Assembly: GCF_900115345.1 (NCBI RefSeq)
Contig: NZ_FOWC01000001.1
Span: 434,001 to 498,000 of the forward strand
DNA length: 64,000 nt
Direction: 5' to 3'
From: Amycolatopsis rubida
GTDB lineage: Bacteria > Actinomycetota > Actinomycetes > Mycobacteriales > Pseudonocardiaceae
Made by a program: the position numbers and the translations under genes
Part shown: positions 25,939 to 34,864 of the stretch, in pieces
Layout: each line of letters starts with the position of its first letter
Numbering within the stretch: position 1 is the first letter of the stretch
Notes under the pieces: generated by a model
Database searches by the model: none
What the model was told of the DNA's origin: nothing
What the model saw: only the letters and a program-made list of their open reading frames with translations

Positions 25939-26193
25939 ATGAACCCTCAGCCCCGTGTGGTTAAAGGCCAGAAGATCGTCGGCCCCGCGCGGACAGCGAT
26001 GGCCGCCCGGTTGAAGCGCGCATACGAGAAAGGCGCGGGCATCCGCGCCCTCGCCGAGAGCAGCGGACGCTCCTACGGGTTCGTGCACCAGCTGCTCGTC
26101 GAAGCCGGCGTGCATCTGCGGCCACGCGGGGGCAGGCACGCGCGCACCCGGCCTCGCCGTGCCCGAGCCGACGCCGAACCAGCCGCGGACTGA
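25939..26193 (+). CDS. Small HTH protein (single-domain, conserved in actinomycetes)
   Basis: 84 residues. The core AARLKRAYEKGAGIRALAES followed by SGRSYGFVHQLLVEAGVHLR matches a widespread actinomycete family of short HTH proteins (GASIRALAESTGRSYG pattern), with a basic tail. It may bind DNA as part of a larger complex. I prefer the ATG at 25939, where the family similarity begins, over the GTG at 25867. Confidence 0.75.
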   Translation: MNPQPRVVKGQKIVGPARTAMAARLKRAYEKGAGIRALAESSGRSYGFVHQLLVEAGVHLRPRGGRHARTRPRRARADAEPAAD

Positions 26194-26629
26194 CAACGAC
26201 GTCACGCGCGACGTCCTTCCGCAGCCCCTGGACCGCAGCCGTGCGCCGCGCACCACGCGGTCCGCGGCAGACCGGACTCCGGACCCACCAACGCGGACCG
26301 GCACCCGCCCCGCCCGACAAGGAAAGCGCCCAGCATCGATGAACAGCCTCGACGACCGCGAACCGCCCCGCACCGGCACTCGTCCCGCAAACGCGGACGG
26401 GCCTGCGCCGCGCCGTGTCAGAGACGTCGTCTCGCACGGAGAACAGCAGTGACGCGCCGGCGTCGGCCGGCTCGGCCCAGCGACCCCGGCCTCCGGCTCG
26501 CGCGCCGCCGCCCGCCCGGCCACGGCGTCGGACCGGGCTGGCACACAGGGCCGCCGCAGCAGATGAGCGAGGTTCCGGGCCAAGCAGCCGACGGGCATCC
26601 CCGCGTCGCGCCTGCCCCGGGAGGACCGG
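26194..26629. other. Intergenic region, no supported gene
   Basis: About 435 bases, Pro/Arg/Thr-rich in every frame. A short plus-strand frame at 26159-26452 has no ribosome site or family. It probably carries the promoter of the HTH regulator at 26630. Confidence 0.4.
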
Positions 26630-27865
26630 ATGCCTGAGCATCCTCGAAAGCACCGTCCCGAGGGAAGGCTCGCACGAACCGTGCTGCTTGCGTGCGCCCT
26701 GCGCAACGCACGCGAGGATCACGACTGGGGATTGCGCGAACTCAGCCGCCGAACATTCCTTTCGCCCGGGCTGCTGTCCAACTGGGAACTGGGACAACGC
26801 TCGCCCCGGCCAGATGACGTCACCGCCATCCTGTCGGTCATCGGCGTCAACAAGTACCACCGAGACCGCCTCATCGACCTGGCCCGCATTCCGGAAGAGC
26901 TTGTGCTCGCCCTCGGGACGCCGGGCAAGCCCGACCACGTCGCCGCCGCCGAAGACTGCGCGCGCAGGTCCGGCCGCATCGACATCTGGAATCCGCTGAC
27001 CGTGCCGGTCGCACTCCGCACGCCTGACTACGCGGAGGCCATGACGGGCCCCCGGCTGCGCAACGCCCGGCCGGCCCGGGCGATCCCGGAGGCCGCGATA
27101 CCAGCTCATGCGCGAGGAGACGTCCGCAAGGACGCCGTCACCGTGTTCATCGGCGAGCAGGTCCTCGCCGGCTTGGCGCGAGAACCTCGCCGAGGTCCGC
27201 GCCAAATCGAGCACCTGGCCGGTCACGTGGACGGATCCGCGCCCTCGGCGGCTCTCCTGATCCGCGTCGTGCCGGACCGCGCGGGCTACCACCGCGGGCT
27301 TGAAGGCGCGGTCACCCGCTACCACACCGAAGCCGGACCGGTCGACTACCGGCCCGGAGGCTTCAGCGGATCGTTCGCACTGCCCGGTCGCAAGATCGGC
27401 GCCGTTCCGGCCGACGGATCCGACGTCTTCGCCCAATTGGAGGCCGTCGCCCTCGACGCCGCCGAGTCCGCCGACCTGATCACCGACCACGCGTCGCTGT
27501 CCGGCGCCGATCGACCGCACCCGCGGCCGGCCCGGCCCGCACCCGGGCACCCGCACCCTTCCCCGTCCCGAAAAGCACCGGCCGGCAGCCCAGACCGCCC
27601 GCCCGCCTCCGAACCAGGCCACGCGAAGGCGCGCTGGGTCGAACTGTACCGAGCCGGAAAAACGACAGACGAAATTGCCGACGCGGAAAATGAAACTCCT
27701 GACAGGATCAAGTACTGGGTGAGAAAACTGGGGATGGAACTCCGCCCCCCGGGCGTCCTCGACAGCGATGGGGTCAGCGGTCGCCTGGCCGCGTGCGGCT
27801 GCACGCCTCTCCCGCCCGAAGAACCACGACACAGACGACGGCTTCTCCGCACCCCGGACGGCTGA
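26630..27865 (+). CDS. HTH regulator, DUF5753-like, with an extra C-terminal HTH
   Basis: 411 residues. The N-terminal XRE HTH (WGLRELSRRTFLSPGLLSNW) is followed by a Scr1-like effector domain (HVAAAEDCARRSGRIDIWNP, AVTVFIGEQVLAGL, RVVPDRAGYHRGLEGAVTRY). After a Pro-rich linker a second small helical unit ARWVELYRAGKTTDEIADAE with DRIKYWVRKLGMELR resembles a homeodomain-like HTH. GGGAGGACCGG precedes the ATG. The product at 28195 is a paralogue without the last domain. Confidence 0.82.
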   Translation: MPEHPRKHRPEGRLARTVLLACALRNAREDHDWGLRELSRRTFLSPGLLSNWELGQRSPRPDDVTAILSVIGVNKYHRDRLIDLARIPEELVLALGTPGKPDHVAAAEDCARRSGRIDIWNPLTVPVALRTPDYAEAMTGPRLRNARPARAIPEAAIPAHARGDVRKDAVTVFIGEQVLAGLAREPRRGPRQIEHLAGHVDGSAPSAALLIRVVPDRAGYHRGLEGAVTRYHTEAGPVDYRPGGFSGSFALPGRKIGAVPADGSDVFAQLEAVALDAAESADLITDHASLSGADRPHPRPARPAPGHPHPSPSRKAPAGSPDRPPASEPGHAKARWVELYRAGKTTDEIADAENETPDRIKYWVRKLGMELRPPGVLDSDGVSGRLAACGCTPLPPEEPRHRRRLLRTPDG

Positions 27866-28194
27866 GCCTCGCCGCGCCTGGCCGTCGCGACACACATCTT
27901 TCGACAGAGACGGCGCGACGCCGACCGATTCTTCACGCCCGGGACTTGCCCTCGACACGCCTGCACGGAAAACCCGCCATTCCAGGATGACCGATGCCTC
28001 CTCCAGACCCTGCGCCACCGCTCTCGCCGCAGCCCGCGTCCTGTCTCCACGACAGCCTGGAGCCGCAGGCGAACGCACCAGGCCGATCCGCCGCTGTCCC
28101 GACACTCCGCCCGCGCCGCGGCACCTCGTCCCCGGCGTCTCCCCGCACCCGCTCCGACCTCCGTCCCGCCCGAAACCGCGGAGAACCCAAGGAC
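27866..28194. other. Intergenic region between paralogous regulators
   Basis: About 330 bases with no supported gene on either strand; Pro/Arg/Ser-rich in all frames. Likely the 5' flank and promoter of the regulator at 28195. Confidence 0.35.
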
Positions 28195-29118
28195 ATGAAC
28201 AGCCACCAAGACCGAGCCCGAACTGTGCTGCTCGGCTGCGGCCTTCGCACGGCCCGCAAGGCGAAAGGCTGGAAAATGCGCGAACTGGCCCGCGAAACGC
28301 CCGTCAACGCGGCCCTGTTCAACTGCTGGGAGCTGGGAAGACGATCACCGCACCTGGAAGACGTCATAGCCCTCTCGACCAAGATCGGCATCACCACGGC
28401 CCACCGGGACCGCCTGATCCGCCTCGCGCGGCACCCGGAAGAGGACTCCGTGCTCGCGCTCGGGGCGCCAGACCGTCCTGACCACCTCGCCGTCGCCGAA
28501 GACTGCGCGCGCAGGTCCAGCCGCATCGACACCTGGAACCCGCTCCTCGTGCCGCCCATGTTCCAGATCCCCGACTACACCGCAGCCCTGACCGGCCCGC
28601 GGCGCGACCACCGCACAGGGACGCATGCCTGCACGGAATCCTGGGCGCCGGACCGCCCGGAAAGCGACGCCCTCGTCGAGGCCGTCACCGTGTACATCGG
28701 AGAACACGCCATCGCCCACCCGATCGGAGCCAGGCACACCGCATTCCGCCAACTGCACTACCTCCTCGAAGCGGAGCCGCATCCGCTGACGCGTCCGAGA
28801 CGACTGCGCTTCGCAGCCCCCCGCATCCGGGTCGTGCCGATCCGCGCCGGTTACCACCAAGGCCTCGACGGCGCGGTCACCCGCTACCACACCGAAGCGG
28901 GACTGATCGACTACCGACCCGGCGGGTTCGCCGGGACGTTCACCGCGCCCGACCGCAACGAATACGAACTGCCGATCGACGCGTTCGACGTCTTCAACCA
29001 GCTCGACACCGTCGCGCTCAGCACCAGCGAGTCGGCCGAACTGATCTACGACTACGCCCTCCGGCTCAAACCCGGACCACCGCCCGCCCGCCCCAGCCAC
29101 ATCGCGAGGACCGGGTGA
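28195..29118 (+). CDS. HTH regulator, DUF5753-like (paralogue of the previous one)
   Basis: 307 residues. The HTH KGWKMRELARETPVNAALFN aligns with its neighbour at 26630, and the two share long stretches such as HLAVAEDCARRSSRIDTWNP, RVVPIRAGYHQGLDGAVTRY and the FDVFNQLDTVALSTSESAEL region. This is a local duplication. It lacks the extra C-terminal HTH. The ATG follows CCCAAGGAC. Targets are unknown, but the adjacent small HTH and methyltransferase genes are candidates. Confidence 0.82.
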   Translation: MNSHQDRARTVLLGCGLRTARKAKGWKMRELARETPVNAALFNCWELGRRSPHLEDVIALSTKIGITTAHRDRLIRLARHPEEDSVLALGAPDRPDHLAVAEDCARRSSRIDTWNPLLVPPMFQIPDYTAALTGPRRDHRTGTHACTESWAPDRPESDALVEAVTVYIGEHAIAHPIGARHTAFRQLHYLLEAEPHPLTRPRRLRFAAPRIRVVPIRAGYHQGLDGAVTRYHTEAGLIDYRPGGFAGTFTAPDRNEYELPIDAFDVFNQLDTVALSTSESAELIYDYALRLKPGPPPARPSHIARTG

Positions 29119-29352
29119 ACCGACACGCGCGCACAGCCAGCACAGACCGCTTCGGCCGTACCGCCCGCCACCGGCACGCAATGCCGGCGGCGCACAGGCA
29201 CGCCCGCGCCGACGACGCCGGCACCCAGACGCGACGCCATTCCGCCGAACCTGCCGTACGGATCCGCGTGACGGCACCAGCGTCCACCACCATCTCGCCC
29301 AGCCAGTCCGAGCAGCTCCTCGCAGGACGCGAAGCCCAGCGCTTCCGCTGCC

Positions 29353-29796
29353 GTGGAGGCAAACCGCAGGACAACCCGCGGAAAGAAAGCCAAACCTCAG
29401 GTGACTTCCGACGAGCGCTACCACGACAAGCAGATCGGACGCGTCGAACGCAATCGGCAGATGCTCGGGAAGTGGCGGGCGGGCGCGTCGATCACGCAGA
29501 TCGCCGACGAGTTCGGGCTGTCGCTGAGCTGGACCGGACGCCTGCTCCGGCAGGAAGGCGCCGTCATGCCGGAAATCAGGCAGGGAGTGCGCCGCGAACT
29601 CGACGTGCCGCGGATAGTCCGGGAGTACGAAGCCGGAGGCACCCTGCAAAACATCGCCGACGCACATGAGACGTCCTACGGAACGATCCGCCGGCTGCTG
29701 CTCCGGGAAAAAGTGGCGATCAGACCGCACGGAGGACAGAACGCGATCGACCGGCCCAAGCCTCCGCCGGACGATCGCGCGTCCCGCACTTGGTGA
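29353..29796 (+). CDS. Tandem-HTH protein
   Basis: 147 residues with two related HTH units: GASITQIADEFGLSLSWTGR followed by LLRQEGAV, then GGTLQNIADAHETSYGTIRR with LLLREKVAIRPHGGQ. The second unit closely resembles the single HTH of the protein at 25939. A GTG at 29353 or 29401 could be the start; neither has a strong ribosome site. Probably DNA binding. Confidence 0.65.
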   Translation: MEANRRTTRGKKAKPQVTSDERYHDKQIGRVERNRQMLGKWRAGASITQIADEFGLSLSWTGRLLRQEGAVMPEIRQGVRRELDVPRIVREYEAGGTLQNIADAHETSYGTIRRLLLREKVAIRPHGGQNAIDRPKPPPDDRASRTW

Positions 29797-30045
29797 ATCT
29801 TGCCGTCTCGACCGGCGAGGAACGCCACGGCGGCTCCGGATTCGACGCGCAGTGCCCCGCGTCGCAGTGCGGCCAGCACGAGCGCCCGGTGCCGAGAATC
29901 CGGCGGGCTTTTCCGTGTGCCGCGCCTGCCCTCCGGCGAGGGCGCGTGGTCCGGGGGCTCGCGGAGACTAACTCGCTGACCGTCGCACCGTGCAGCCTCC
30001 TCCGGCGCGCGGTCAGCCCGGCCCCGTGTGCGCAGACGCGGGGCA
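29797..30045. other. Intergenic region
   Basis: No gene is supported on either strand; the stretch leads into the large hairpin at 30046 and the 5' flank of the methyltransferase gene. Confidence 0.35.
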
Positions 30046-30087
30046 GGGTCGGCGACCGCCCGCAGCGGCGAGGGCGGTCGCCGACCC
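30046..30087 (+). terminator. Perfect 15-bp hairpin upstream of the PCMT-like gene
   Basis: GGGTCGGCGACCGCC and its exact complement are separated by a 12-base loop, ending 136 bases before the ATG at 30224. It may end transcription from the HTH gene at 29353 or act in the leader of the methyltransferase gene. Confidence 0.6.
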
Positions 30088-30223
30088 ACTCAGACCCGAT
30101 CGGCGGCCTCCGCGAACACCGACCCGCCAGCCCGCTACCCACCGCACCGCGATCGCCCAGGGCACCAACCCGCACAACGAAACCGACACCGACCCGTGGC
30201 ACAGGAAGAAAGGAGACCCCACG

Positions 30224-31435
30224 ATGGCCGACTCCGACAGAGCGCGAGAACGGCGCGCCGGCCCAGCCAGCCTCGCCGACTGGCTGAGGAAGTCCGGCAC
30301 GCTCACGCCACGCTGGGAATCCGCGTTCGCGCTCACCAACCGCGCCGAGTTCGTGCCCCGTCACGCGTGGGCCGACGACGGCGCCCGCCTGCCCTGGCCG
30401 ATCGAGCGAGGCAGCACCGAATGGCTGCGCGCTGTCTTCTCCGACACCGCGATCATCACCCAGTTCGACGAAGGCCGTGTGACATGGCCGGACATCGGCC
30501 ATCAGGCAACCGGTTTCATCCCGCAGCCCAGCGCGGTGCTGCGGATCCTGAACGCCCTCGACCTGCAGCCCTGGCACACAGTGCTGGTGACCGGCACCGG
30601 GACCGGCTACCTGGCCGCGCTTCTCGGTGCCTGCCTCGGCGACCAGGCCGTCACCGCCGTCGAGACCGGCAACGCGATCCACCACAACCGGAGTACCCTC
30701 CGCGAGACCGGGCACGACCGGATCGAAGCGGTCGCCGCGGACGGCGCGGCAGGACTTCCCCGACGGGCCCCCTACAGCCGGATCGTCTCCGCCGCAGAAG
30801 TCGTCGCCGGGCGCATTCCGACCGCCTGGCTGCGCCAGAGCGTCTCAGGCGGAACGATCCTCACGCCCTGGACAACCGGATTCCACGGCAGCGGCGTGCT
30901 CAAGCTGGTCGTCCATGACGGGACCGCGCACGGGCGCATCGTCGACGACGTCACGCGGATACCGCTGCGGCCGCGTCCGCTCCCGCCCGGACACGCGGAG
31001 CGGATGAGACGTCTCGTGGAAGACGACGCGTCCGCCACCGAGTCGGCGACCTGGGCAGATCCCCGGGAAATCGGGGAAGACCCGAACGCGGCGATGGCGA
31101 TCGGGCTGCACCTGCCCGGCGTGCAGCGCGAAATCCTCGTCCAAGACGCCCACCGCTGGAAAGTGCTCCTGTACGACCTCGCCACCGAATCGGCGGCGAT
31201 CTGCCACGTCACACCGGAATCCACACATCGAGGCCTCTACAAAGTGCGCCGATACGGCCCGGAACCGCTCTGGGAACACGCCGTCACAGCTTGGCGCTGG
31301 TGGCAGAACGCCGGCCGCCCGGACCGAGGACGATTCGGGGTCACCATGACTCACACCGGGCAATGGTGCTGGCTCGACAAGCCCGACAATCCTCTGCCCG
31401 TACTGGTCGAACCGGAGATCGGTGGAACCCGATAA
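30224..31435 (+). CDS. PCMT-like (L-isoaspartate O-methyltransferase family) protein
   Basis: 403 residues. An N-terminal region (RAEFVPRHAWADDGARLPWP, AVFSDTAIITQFDEGRVTWP) precedes a PCMT-type Rossmann core: TGFIPQPSAVLRILNAL, HTVLVTGTGTGYLAALLGA and the later Asp/Ala-rich strands. The C-terminal domain of about 170 residues (ILVQDAHRWKVLLYDLATES) is not recognised. Enzymes of this build methylate Asp/isoAsp in RiPP peptide systems or repair proteins; no peptide precursor is seen next to it. AAAGGAGACC before the ATG is a strong ribosome site. Confidence 0.8.
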   Translation: MADSDRARERRAGPASLADWLRKSGTLTPRWESAFALTNRAEFVPRHAWADDGARLPWPIERGSTEWLRAVFSDTAIITQFDEGRVTWPDIGHQATGFIPQPSAVLRILNALDLQPWHTVLVTGTGTGYLAALLGACLGDQAVTAVETGNAIHHNRSTLRETGHDRIEAVAADGAAGLPRRAPYSRIVSAAEVVAGRIPTAWLRQSVSGGTILTPWTTGFHGSGVLKLVVHDGTAHGRIVDDVTRIPLRPRPLPPGHAERMRRLVEDDASATESATWADPREIGEDPNAAMAIGLHLPGVQREILVQDAHRWKVLLYDLATESAAICHVTPESTHRGLYKVRRYGPEPLWEHAVTAWRWWQNAGRPDRGRFGVTMTHTGQWCWLDKPDNPLPVLVEPEIGGTR

Positions 31436-31744
31436 TGCTCGTTGCGTCTTCGCCGATCGGCTGGCACGGTCCACACCGAACAGACCACAACCCGCAGTTG
31501 CGTTGCCGATCAGGTCGTTCCGGCAAGAGCGCTCTTCAGCGCTGCGGGCTGCGGTGGCCCGGTGAGGGCGGGACTGGCCCGCAGCCACCTCTGTCGTCGG
31601 AAACCCGTGCTCGCTCCGGCACAGTCACCGTGATCGTCACCTGGTTGCAACCGCGGTGCTTGCCTTCGCGCACAGTTCGGCTGGCGACGTCGTCCAGTGC
31701 TTTGAACCCGAACCATTGGTCGAGCGAAAGCGCGAAAACTCGTA
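31436..31744. other. Intergenic region between convergent genes
   Basis: About 310 bases between the PCMT-like gene and the I36-type inhibitor gene, which converge. GGCTGCGG (near 31548) and CCGCAGCC (near 31578) could pair as a weak terminator with a long loop; otherwise nothing is seen. Confidence 0.35.
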
Positions 31745-32182
31745 CTACACGCGTCGCAGGGACGAGTCGAAGTTGTCGCCGCCCCAAGGCGACAGGTTGT
31801 ATTGGCTTCCAGCTGGGTGATAGCCGACACGGCCGGTGTAGTTGCAGCCCTCGTACATCGCGAACGTCCACCGGCTGCGGTTGGTCTGGGAGCTGGCCTT
31901 CTTGTCCATCCCTTGCTGGCCGAGGTTCGGGCTGCCGGTCCGGAAATAGGCCATGCGGCCGCTGCCGTCGTATCCGTCGAATATGCAGAAGTATCCCGCC
32001 GGACAGCGGTTCCAGCCGCCGTCGAGGGTGGCGACGGCGCCGCTGTCACGGCCGCCGGCGAGAATCTCCTGCCTCACGGCCGCAGCAGGGTCCTGACTTC
32101 CGGTGGCCGTTGCAGGCGCTCCCCCGATCACTGCCGCTCCTGCTGCCGCGACGATCGCAGCACCGATGACGTTGAGTCGCAT
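31745..32182 (-). CDS. Secreted peptidase-inhibitor I36-type protein
   Basis: 145 residues. Signal peptide (MRLNVIGAAIVAAAGAAVIG, cleavage after ATA) then an I36/beta-gamma-crystallin-like domain: NRCPAGYFCIFDGYDGSGRM and WTFAMYEGCNYTGRVGYHPA, with paired Cys and Gly-Tyr motifs, ending in DNFDSSLRRV. Members such as SMI inhibit metallopeptidases outside the cell. A GGAAAGGAAGACC ribosome site precedes the ATG. Monocistronic. Confidence 0.8.
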   Translation of the reverse strand: MRLNVIGAAIVAAAGAAVIGGAPATATGSQDPAAAVRQEILAGGRDSGAVATLDGGWNRCPAGYFCIFDGYDGSGRMAYFRTGSPNLGQQGMDKKASSQTNRSRWTFAMYEGCNYTGRVGYHPAGSQYNLSPWGGDNFDSSLRRV

Positions 32183-32637
32183 GGTCTTCCTTTCCTAACC
32201 TCGTTTGGGAATTGCCGGGAACTACCGGTTCCGGGTCGGACGGCGCGGCGTCTCCAGGAGGGGATAATCAGATGCGCCGCAGCCGTCCGGATCCGCACAA
32301 CGGACGCGCCTTGCAACGCGAAACAGACCCGTCGCCCACCCGGCGCGATCGACGGATCGGCGCAACTGCCATGAACCGAGGCAATGCCGAAGGGAGGTTG
32401 TCGAATCGCATGAACACACCCTCGCAAACAGGCGAAGACCTGCGGAAGATGCGCGGCAGCACAAACGTGCACTAAATCAGTGCTGCCTTTGTGCCGAACC
32501 TGTCAAGATGAACATCACTTACAACACGGTACACGCGGAGGCAGCCGGCCCGACCGCATCGCTCATGAGACAACGTTGCAAAAACTGCCATTCCAGGTAG
32601 CATGAATAACAAATTAATCACACCAGAAAGGTTTATT
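32183..32637. promoter_or_regulatory. Divergent intergenic region (inhibitor / lsr2-like)
   Basis: About 455 bases, becoming AT-rich toward the Lsr2-like gene (GCATGAATAACAAATTAATC at 32600-32619). Lsr2 binds AT-rich DNA, so autoregulation here is plausible. Short frames inside have no ribosome sites. Confidence 0.4.
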
Positions 32638-33048
32638 ATGGCCCAGAGGACTCGTGTCGAGCTGATCGACGACATCGACGGCCGAAGAGCAGATGAAACC
32701 GTCGATTTCATCCTCGACGGGGTATCATACGAAATCGACCTCTCGAAAGAGAACGCCGAGACTCTGCGCGAGGAGCTGCGCGCCTACATTGAGAACGCGC
32801 GGCGGCAAGCCGGACGAAAACTCCGCGCCACGACCGGCAAAGCCTTCCGCAGGACACCTGGCGCCCAGCTTGCTGCCGCAAGGGAACGCAACCAGCGGAT
32901 TCGCACATGGGCGAAAGCCAACGATTTCTATGTATCCGATATCGGACGCATCCCTGACCGGATCTTAGCAGCGTTCGAGAAGCATGAAGCCGAAGAGCCC
33001 GGGGCAGACAAGTCGAGCAAGCCTCGCAGCAGGAAACGCGCCGGATAG
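32638..33048 (+). CDS. Lsr2-family nucleoid protein paralogue
   Basis: 136 residues. The N-terminal dimer domain is clear (AQRTRVELIDDIDGRRADET, VDFILDGVSYEIDLSKENAE). The C-terminal DNA-binding helix (RIRTWAKANDFYVSDIGRIP) is also present, but the AT-hook-like RGR core that contacts DNA in canonical Lsr2 reads IGR. A long basic linker (GRKLRATTGKAFRRTP) separates the domains. It is probably an accessory xenogeneic silencer with altered DNA contact. The ATG at 32638 has GAAAGG upstream. Confidence 0.85.
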   Translation: MAQRTRVELIDDIDGRRADETVDFILDGVSYEIDLSKENAETLREELRAYIENARRQAGRKLRATTGKAFRRTPGAQLAAARERNQRIRTWAKANDFYVSDIGRIPDRILAAFEKHEAEEPGADKSSKPRSRKRAG

Positions 33049-33190
33049 GTCAGGCGCGACCTGACGCCATAGCAGCCCCTGCACGGGACGTATCGGACGT
33101 TCGGCCCGACGAGGCTTCCGCAATGGCCGATTTCCTCGTTTCGATGCTTTGCAAAATCCGACGCACTCGGGGACGTTTCGTGACTGCGCG

Positions 33191-33688
33191 TTACGGGGAC
33201 GGCCGCCGAATTTCGGCAGCGCGTCCTTGTGCCAGCACGATGCAGACGCGGCTCAGCGCAGCGAGGTCCGCAAGCGGGTCGCCGTTGACGACCAGGCCGT
33301 CGGCGACGTATCCCGTCGACAGCCGACCCATGGTGCGGTCGAGTCCCAGCGCTCGCGCGCTGGCCATCGTGGCCATCTCGATCACGCTGGCTCGGTCACA
33401 GCCGAGGTGCTCGTAGAGGTGGAGCGCTCTGGCGTAGTTGTCGAAGTTCGAGTTCGGGGTACTGGCGTCGGTGCCCGGGATCAGCGTGATGCCGTGCTGG
33501 ACCATCCACGCGAAGCGCTGCGCCACGTGGTCGGCGAGAGCGAGGCCGAGTCGGTTCGGCCAGACCGAGCAGGCTCGCGAAACGTACCTCAGGAGCCTGG
33601 AAATTCTCGACCGGCTCAAGGGACGCGCGAGCGCCAGGTGTCCGCACACGGCTGACCTCCTTGGATGCCGAGATTCCGTCGTCGGCAC
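33191..33688 (-). pseudogene. Amidohydrolase C-terminal fragment
   Basis: Residues in the last 110 codons match the end of metal-dependent amidohydrolases (imidazolonepropionase-like): FAWMVQHGITLIPGTDAST, SVIEMATMASARALGL, GYVADGLVVNGDPLADLAAL. The N-terminal part with the HxH metal motif is missing and the first 50 codons are unrelated. It is therefore a truncated relic, near the tRNA gene. Confidence 0.75.
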
Positions 33689-33903
33689 ACAGGTGCTAGC
33701 AACCCTGCACGAAGCATGAATACCAGCTCAGCGCTCGAAGCCTGGGCTTCCGCCGCCGAAGTTCTGGCCGCCGGAGCCGGCCCGGCTGGCCGTCTCAGCA
33801 CCGAACGACACGTGTCCGTCGTACTCCCGGCACGACGGGTCCGGCAGCCAATTTGCTACCTGGACGCACGGTGCCCGATGGCTTGCCGCTAAACTCAGGG
33901 CAC

Positions 33904-33976
33904 GGGCCGTTAGCTCAATCGGTAGAGCTGCTGACTTTTAATCAGTAGGTTCCGGGTTCGAGCCCCGGGCGGCCCA
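33904..33976 (+). tRNA. tRNA-Lys (anticodon TTT)
   Basis: A 73-base cloverleaf: acceptor GGGCCGT pairs with GCGGCCC (one G-U), the D arm contains AGCTCAATCGGTAGAGCT, the anticodon loop is CTTTTAA, and the T arm is GGTTCGAGCCCC-type. CCA is not encoded. tRNA genes are common integration sites, and several relic genes lie on both sides. Confidence 0.93.
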
Positions 33977-34069
33977 CAAGTTTACGCAGGTCAAGCCCAG
34001 CCCCCCTGGTAAATCCGGCGACGCGGCCTCGACCGGCAGGCCCGCGTGCGGCCCCGTAGGCGAGGTCGC

Positions 34070-34249
34070 TCAGGGGACGGTTCCGATGGCGGCGAGTCCC
34101 AGGCTCCGGGTGGGTGCCGGAGGGGTCATGCTGGGTCCGTCGGGCCACCAGTCGTCGAACTCCATGAGGCCGGGTGGCATGAGGTCCAGTCCGTCGAGCA
34201 GGGCTTCGATCTCGTCGCGGGTGGCGGCAGCGGCCGGTCTTGCAAGCAT
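34070..34249 (-). pseudogene. C-terminal fragment of a DUF574-type methyltransferase
   Basis: 59 codons: TRDEIEALLDGLDLMPPGLM followed by WWPDGPS matches the last part of the methyltransferase family (compare GEIEELFHGLELIPSGP and WWPDGPPL at the end of the 20230 gene). No N-terminal SAM domain lies upstream. A relic. Confidence 0.65.
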
Positions 34250-34482
34250 GGCCGTCCCCTTTTCGTGTCTTGCGACAGGAACGTCCAGCATGCGCCCGCA
34301 CCCGCGTTCCCTCCAATGCCCGGAGCTGTCGTTCTCAGCATCGTCGCCGCTCAGCGCGATCGCCGTGTGGCAGTGCGGTGGCACTTCGGTGCCGCACTGC
34401 TGCGACATTCTGTCGATTCCTCGTGCGCTCGACAGCGCACGACACCGCTGTCGACAATCGCGAGAGACGAGGCGGCAATTCC

Positions 34483-34803
34483 GTGGACGACCTGATTACG
34501 CGGCTGTACATGCACGTGTTCCCTTTTTCCGATCGCGCATTGCCTGGGTTGGCTGTGCTGATGGGGGTGTCCGCCGGGATCACGGTGTGGCGGATGGCGT
34601 GGCACAGCTACATTCCGGGGTTGACACGCAGCTGGTACTGGTCGCACGTCGCGCGGGCAGTGCTGCTGACCGGCGTGGCGGTCGTGGCCTGGCCCGCCGT
34701 GATCATCCTGGTCGCCTTGTGCCAGTTCGACGGCCCACGAACGCTGATCGAGCGGTTCGTGTTCGGCAAGCGGCCGACCACCGAGGATCCCGGGCAGGCG
34801 TGA
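34483..34803 (+). CDS. Small membrane protein
   Basis: 106 residues with two hydrophobic segments (ALPGLAVLMGVSAGITVW and RAVLLTGVAVVAWPAVIILV). Short amphipathic ends, C-terminus polar. The GTG at 34483 has GAGACGAGGCGG upstream. No family recognised. Confidence 0.55.
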   Translation: MDDLITRLYMHVFPFSDRALPGLAVLMGVSAGITVWRMAWHSYIPGLTRSWYWSHVARAVLLTGVAVVAWPAVIILVALCQFDGPRTLIERFVFGKRPTTEDPGQA

Positions 34804-34828
34804 ACGCTCTCGTCGTCGCGCGACGTGT

Positions 34829-34847
34829 CCGCCGAAGGCGTCGGCGG
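34829..34847. terminator. Possible bidirectional terminator
   Basis: CCGCCGA and TCGGCGG form a 7-bp stem with a 5-base loop between the convergent genes at 34803 and 34865. Weak, no T-run. Confidence 0.35.
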
Positions 34848-34864
34848 CGTTCGGGAGGGCCGGG

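Noticed and set aside
32212..32475. Short plus-strand frame between the inhibitor and lsr2-like genes
   Set aside because: No ribosome site, mixed low-quality composition and no family; treated as intergenic.
33942..34316. Minus-strand frame ending in VGRPGLEPGTY
   Set aside because: This peptide is the classic translation of the antisense of a tRNA 3' end; it overlaps the tRNA-Lys gene and is not a protein.
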